Assembly: GCF_015234275.1 (NCBI RefSeq) | Contig: NZ_JADGII010000012.1 | Strand: one strand, 5' to 3' | Length of the DNA: 64,000 nt | DNA from: Prosthecochloris ethylica | GTDB taxonomy: Bacteria > Bacteroidota > Chlorobiia > Chlorobiales > Chlorobiaceae | Shown: positions 60,464 to 64,000 of the stretch, in pieces | How the letters are laid out: each line of letters begins with the position of its first letter | Position numbering within the stretch: position 1 is the stretch's first letter | Notes under the pieces: model-generated | What the model was told of the DNA's origin: nothing | Databases searched by the model: none | The model's input: the letters and a program-made list of their open reading frames with translations, nothing else | Position numbers and translations under genes: made by a program

Positions 60464-61414
60464 ATGAAGTATGTTTTTGGACCGGTATCGTCGAAGCGGT
60501 TGGGGCAGTCGCTCGGTGTCGATATTCTGCCCCCCAAAAGCTGTACCTGGAACTGTATTTACTGCCAGCTCGGCAGAACGAAGGAGTACGTGACCGCTCG
60601 CCGCGAGTTTTTTCCGAAAGAGGATATTCTTGCAGAAATCCGCCAGGCCGTTCACTCGGGAGCTCCGATCGACTGGATTACCTTCGTTGGTTCCGGAGAA
60701 ACAACCCTGTATCGGCATCTCGGGTGGCTGATTCATGAAACAAAACAGGTGACGGATATTCCCGTGGCCGTGATCACGAACGGGTCATTGCTCTCGGACG
60801 AAGACGTTCGAAACGAACTGCTGGAGGCAGATGCTGTACTTCCGTCACTCAATGCCGGTTCTGCGGACCTGTTCAATCGTATTGACCGTCCTGCGCCGGG
60901 GTTCACCTTTGAACGGCATGTCGAGGGTCTCAGGTCCTTCAGGGAGATCTACAATAACCGGCTCTGGGTCGAGGTGATGCTGATTGCCGGACTCAATGAT
61001 TCTGTCGAAGCGCTGCAGGATATCGCCGATATTCTGGAGACGGTCCGTCCGGATATGGTGCACCTGGTGCTGCCTACGCGCCCCTCGACCGAATCCACGG
61101 TCCACCTTCCGCATGACGAGGCCGTGACACGTGCCCGACTGATTCTTTCTTCGGTGGCACAGGTCGTTCATCCTGCCAAGAAAGCCATGAATCTGAAAAA
61201 CACTGACGATATCATATCGACCGTGTCGGCCATCACCATGCGCCATCCGCTTCAGGAGCGTGAGCTGCGTCATGCGCTCGACGAACTTCTGCCTGACGAT
61301 CCCGACCAGGCAGAACGTATGATCGAAACTCTGCTGGGTTCCGGCAGGTTCAAGACGCTGACCCTTGAAGACGGAGAGGTCTACTGGGTCCCTGTGACCG
61401 ACAGTCGTGTATAG
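60464..61414 (+). CDS. Radical SAM protein (COG0731-like)
   Basis: A 316-residue radical SAM protein. The cluster cysteines are C27, C31 and C34 (KSCTWNCIYCQLG), the C-x3-C-x2-C form. The N-terminal FGPVSSKRLGQSLGVDILP is the signature of the COG0731/TYW1-like Fe-S oxidoreductase group. FVGSGETTLY and AVITNGSLL are core segments. The C-terminal 70 residues (about residue 245 on) look like a small helical domain. The frame is open to 60410, but the extra residues are encoded by an intergenic repeat, so the ATG at 60464 is used. Substrate unknown. Confidence 0.88.
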   Translation: MKYVFGPVSSKRLGQSLGVDILPPKSCTWNCIYCQLGRTKEYVTARREFFPKEDILAEIRQAVHSGAPIDWITFVGSGETTLYRHLGWLIHETKQVTDIPVAVITNGSLLSDEDVRNELLEADAVLPSLNAGSADLFNRIDRPAPGFTFERHVEGLRSFREIYNNRLWVEVMLIAGLNDSVEALQDIADILETVRPDMVHLVLPTRPSTESTVHLPHDEAVTRARLILSSVAQVVHPAKKAMNLKNTDDIISTVSAITMRHPLQERELRHALDELLPDDPDQAERMIETLLGSGRFKTLTLEDGEVYWVPVTDSRV

Positions 61415-61440
61415 CCTTCATCATTATCCGGGAGATCGCC

Positions 61441-62073
61441 ATGAGCCATGTATTACGTCAATTCCATCCGAGTTTTGTGAGATCTGTTCTGCCGCTTGTG
61501 CTCACGATGTCGTTTTGCCTGCTGGCGCTTGCCGGATGCTGGATTCCCGAAAAGTTCGACGCTCGCGTCGACGTGCACCGTGACGGCAGTTATGATTTTG
61601 TGTATGACGGCACTCTTGCGTTTGCCCCTGTGCTGTTCCGGGCAGATAACGGTTTTCTCAGCCAGCGGGAGGAAGACGAACTCAGGCAGAAAGCGGTTTC
61701 ATTCCGGGAAGAGAGCGGCTACCGGGAGTTTCGTTACATCGGTAATGGTCGTTTCAAGGTGCGTGCTGAAAAACACGCTACACCGGGGGAAGAATATTAC
61801 TTCATGTCGGAAGGAACGAAACTCTTTGCTGTCGAAAGCCCGGGCGACGGGATGCTGAGCATCGAGGGCGTCACCCCGGCAGAGGATATTGTCCGCCAGC
61901 TCAGTTCTTCGGAGGATACTCTTTCCGGTACTCTGACCGTATCCGTTCCCTGGGGAGCAAAGGTTCTCCGCCACAATGCAGACCGGGAACCGTTCTTTTT
62001 CGGTCTTTTCGGAGATTACAGCTGGGAGATCACCGACCTGCAGAGCATGCCGTTCATCGAGATACAGCTGTAA
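61441..62073 (+). CDS. Hypothetical lipoprotein
   Basis: A 210-residue exported protein. The signal peptide with lipobox LLALAGC (modified cysteine at about residue 33) marks it as a lipoprotein. The mature part has mixed alpha/beta patterning (FDARVDVHRDGSYDFVYDG, YIGNGRFKVRAEKHATP) and ends in a beta-rich segment. I do not recognise the family. It is 26 bp downstream of the radical SAM gene on the same strand and could be co-transcribed. The Shine-Dalgarno is GGGAGA. Confidence 0.8.
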   Translation: MSHVLRQFHPSFVRSVLPLVLTMSFCLLALAGCWIPEKFDARVDVHRDGSYDFVYDGTLAFAPVLFRADNGFLSQREEDELRQKAVSFREESGYREFRYIGNGRFKVRAEKHATPGEEYYFMSEGTKLFAVESPGDGMLSIEGVTPAEDIVRQLSSSEDTLSGTLTVSVPWGAKVLRHNADREPFFFGLFGDYSWEITDLQSMPFIEIQL

Positions 62074-62249
62074 TACGTCGGTGCGTGTCGTTAGCTTTAA
62101 CTTATTGTTATGTTGTGCTTTATTGGATTATACGCCAGATTGTCGTATCTTTCATGTGTAGTAGTTGTCTACTCCCCCGAAATACCCCCTTTCAGGAGCA
62201 AACAGATAACCTTTCGGTATTCTTCCCCCATACCGGAGTAAAACGTACG

Positions 62250-62495
62250 ATGATGGATCGTAACGAAACACCTCACGGGCATCTGGATTCCCCGTTCACT
62301 CCTTTCAGATTGTTTGAACATTCCGGGCATCGAATCGAGTTTATCGTGTTAAAGAATTTTTCTGATTCCACCCTTTTCGCTGTCTACATGGACGGCAAAA
62401 AGCTGGGAGATTACCAGGTCCCGGCTGTCAACGACGAGCTGGGGGTGTTCTGCGACAATGTCGGCAGAAAGCTTGTGCGTGATCTTCTGCTGTGA
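62250..62495 (+). CDS. Small hypothetical protein
   Basis: An 81-residue protein, start ATG at 62250 (MMDRNETPHGHL) with GGAG 11 bp upstream. It shows a short beta-rich domain (RIEFIVLKNFSDSTLFAVYM, DGKKLGDYQVPAVNDELG). The frame is open to 62085, but that part is AT-rich and not protein-like. I do not recognise it. It marks the border where the base composition shifts towards AT-rich, upstream of the SDH gene. Confidence 0.65.
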   Translation: MMDRNETPHGHLDSPFTPFRLFEHSGHRIEFIVLKNFSDSTLFAVYMDGKKLGDYQVPAVNDELGVFCDNVGRKLVRDLLL

Positions 62496-62571
62496 CGTGA
62501 TTAATAGTCTTCGGATACGTCATTCCATATAGCTAGGGCTGTGTCGTATGATTATTGCGCTTGCTTGTGTG

Positions 62572-62672
62572 GTGAAGTGAAAATAAAGCGTTATCTGGCT
62601 TGCAGGGCATTTTATTACTGTTTTTTATATGTGATAACGCTATTATTTTTGGTCAGTTTATAGTAACTTCAC
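62572..62672. repeat. Nested inverted repeat in AT-rich gap
   Basis: GTGAAGT (62572-62578) pairs with ACTTCAC (62666-62672). Inside it, AAAATAAAGCGTTATC (62580-62595) pairs with GATAACGCTATTATTTTT (62633-62650) with a 2-nt bulge. The loop is about 37 bp. The element lies 46 bp before the SDH-type proteinase gene. It could be a small inverted-repeat element (MITE-like) or a regulatory hairpin. No transposase or target-site duplication is seen. Confidence 0.6.
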
Positions 62673-62718
62673 TGCCAGTGTATTTCCCCCTCCCCTAGAC
62701 TTAATCCAGCAAAATATA

Positions 62719-63585
62719 GTGTGTAGCACTAGTGAAATACGTCATTGTGCGGCTAATGGCATTAAGTATATCGAGACTCTTTTTCATGCCGATGCTGTGT
62801 TTTTTTTCGGTTACATCTGCTCAGCTGCAGAACATTGCTTTCGAAACGTTGTTGAAACTCTCAGGAGCGATTCAGCAAGCAAAAAGCGATTGGTTATCGT
62901 TTTCAGTTCACCAGGAGGCGGGGTTGAATCCGTAGAGAAGCTTGTTAGAATTATCCGCTATCATTACCAGGAGGTGTTCTTTGTAATACCTCAAGAGGCC
63001 ATGTCAGCCGGGGCCGTTTTCGCTCTTTCAGGTGATCGGATATATATGGATTACGCTTCATCACTGGGGCCGATAGATCCTCAGATATGCAGAGGCAATG
63101 AGTGGGTTTCCGTAATGGATTTTCTTGATAAGGTTGAACGAATTATTGAAAAATCGTCCAGATTTTCGCTGACAGATGCTGAAAAAATTTTCTTACGCAA
63201 CATTGATTTGGCTGAATTGAGCAGGTGTGAGCAAGCCAAAGCTCTTACATTTGATTTAGTTAAGAAATGGTTGATGGAGTATCATTACCGTGACTGGACT
63301 GTGCATGAACGTGATTTTGTCAAAAAAGGAAGACCTGTAACGTATGATGATAAAATTGAATGTGCTCATAGAACGATTGAAATCCTTTCGAACAAAACGT
63401 TATGGCGTTCATACAGTCGGAAAATAGGTATTGAAGCCCTGAAGCGAATGATAACCTTGAACGTTCACGATTTTTCTCATGATGAAGATTTAAGTGGCGC
63501 GATTCATGCTTCTGCCAATTTTGTGAGAGAATGTTTTGATGGGAGTGATATGACGTTTATTGTGCGGAGCAAGTCAGGTTTTTGA
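62719..63585 (+). CDS. SDH-family Clp-fold serine proteinase
   Basis: A 288-residue protein of the SDH/ClpP-SppA fold (serine dehydrogenase proteinase type). The diagnostic segments are SSPGGGVESVEKLVR (about residues 74-88), VFFVIPQEAMSAGAVFALSG (nucleophile serine about S97) and SSLGPIDPQ (about 114-122). The family acts as cytosolic or membrane-associated serine peptidases. The only start is a GTG at 62719, and the gene may be truncated at its N terminus. Its codon usage is AT-rich and unlike its neighbours, suggesting recent transfer. A nested inverted repeat lies upstream and a porin gene downstream. Confidence 0.75.
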   Translation: MCSTSEIRHCAANGIKYIETLFHADAVFFFGYICSAAEHCFRNVVETLRSDSASKKRLVIVFSSPGGGVESVEKLVRIIRYHYQEVFFVIPQEAMSAGAVFALSGDRIYMDYASSLGPIDPQICRGNEWVSVMDFLDKVERIIEKSSRFSLTDAEKIFLRNIDLAELSRCEQAKALTFDLVKKWLMEYHYRDWTVHERDFVKKGRPVTYDDKIECAHRTIEILSNKTLWRSYSRKIGIEALKRMITLNVHDFSHDEDLSGAIHASANFVRECFDGSDMTFIVRSKSGF

Positions 63586-63754
63586 TGAGATGTTTCGAAT
63601 TATAACCAGCTACGGAAAAGGATGTGTACATCTGATTTGTTATTGATTGGAGATACTGTATATTTGTCGCCTGTATCTTGCTGTTTTATATATAGTTAAG
63701 ATGCATTATTCCTTCATTAATACCTCGGTAGAGGTTTATAACGTCAAATACAGT

Positions 63755-64000
63755 ATGAAAAAAGTTCTCTCTCTTATCATGGTGTTTGTTGCTGCAGTGA
63801 TGTGGTCGACACCCGGTTTCAGCGGAAATGCCTATGTCAGCGGCAACATCGGGCTTTCATGGATGAATGATGTCGAATTTTCATCCAACTGGACGGATGA
63901 CAGCGATGGATTTACCATTGGCACTGGCTCAGGCCTGGCGGTATCAGGCGCTGCCGGTTATGATTTCGGTGATTACCGCACTGAACTCGAACTCGGCTAT
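63755..64000 (+). CDS. Outer-membrane beta-barrel protein (partial)
   Basis: The first 82 codons of a gene that runs off the window. A signal peptide (MKKVLSLIMVFVAAVMWSTP, cleavage near FSG) is followed by NAYVSGNIGLSWMNDVEF and GSGLAVSGAAGYDFGDY, the alternating glycine/aromatic pattern of an outer-membrane beta-barrel. It resembles the Opa or porin-like OmpW/OmpA barrel class. A small hairpin (ACCTC/GAGGT) lies about 20 bp before the ATG at 63755. The length and class cannot be judged without the rest. Confidence 0.8.
   Translation, partial: MKKVLSLIMVFVAAVMWSTPGFSGNAYVSGNIGLSWMNDVEFSSNWTDDSDGFTIGTGSGLAVSGAAGYDFGDYRTELELGY

Noticed and set aside
62580..62650. Integron attC-like site suggested by GCGTTATC/GATAACGC arms
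   Set aside because: The core sites do not match GTTRRRY/RYYYAAC, and no integrase or cassette series is present.

Overview
The window is chromosomal DNA from a green sulfur bacterium (Chlorobiaceae). The firmest marker is a complete Fenna-Matthews-Olson bacteriochlorophyll a protein gene (fmoA, 20413-21516, minus strand), which keeps the five known histidine ligands of bacteriochlorophyll. Supporting markers are a thioredoxin-reductase-like ferredoxin-NADP reductase, a PucC-type pigment transporter and menA. I cannot fix the genus from sequence alone; Prosthecochloris or Chlorobium sensu lato would fit. Genes are densely packed and about 60 can be supported. I saw no rRNA, tRNA, insertion sequence or CRISPR array.

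Layout. 1-241 is an intergenic region with two heptamer tandem arrays. 242-2201 (minus) holds a UPF0114 membrane protein, a DUF3307 membrane protein and SatD. 2404-4302 holds a CIA30-like protein, hisF and a small cysteine-rich protein. 4341-11000 (plus) is a long run: FNR, menA, aguB, a Na/phosphate symporter, a small coiled-coil protein, an M48 protease and aguA. 11001-11659 is the most interesting gap: a dyad, a near-perfect sigma-54 promoter and a roughly 100-nt structured RNA ending in a strong terminator. 11660-13874 (minus) has mdh, rpmA, rplU and a small membrane protein. 14023-18107 is mutS plus a B12-binding radical SAM protein. An exporter and a divergent MerR regulator follow, then fmoA behind a triple-palindrome terminator. 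21756-25140 has lnt, a PspF-like sigma-54 activator without a sensor domain and a SPOR protein. 25225-31413 has ispE, a nitrilase-fold hydrolase, a purine permease, a peroxiredoxin, proS and a DUF4412 protein.

31641-35634 is prmC followed by hrcA-grpE-dnaJ, without dnaK. Flavodoxin and gap follow. From 47081 down to 37605 all genes are on the minus strand: mscS, a Fur-family regulator, a cation/proton antiporter, proB-proA, a lone LolD-type ATPase, an MFS transporter and mpl. 47251-51608 is def-fmt-lepA-lepB. 52172-56859 is trpE, a Do-type protease, greA, a small conserved protein and tpiA. thiC (minus) has a TPP riboswitch leader. 59038-62073 has the PucC homologue, a radical SAM protein and a lipoprotein. 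From about 62080 to 63754 the DNA becomes visibly AT-rich, with a nested inverted repeat and a Clp-fold serine proteinase of the SDH type, suggesting acquired DNA. The window ends inside an outer-membrane beta-barrel gene.

The genes mostly serve core metabolism: quinone, thiamin, proline, tryptophan, histidine, isoprenoid and polyamine synthesis; photosynthetic electron flow (FMO, FNR, menaquinone); and translation or protein quality control. The best candidate for something undescribed is the sigma-54-controlled small RNA at 11047-11268. Its two-stem-loops-plus-terminator layout matches what I recall of the Chlorobi-1 RNA motif.
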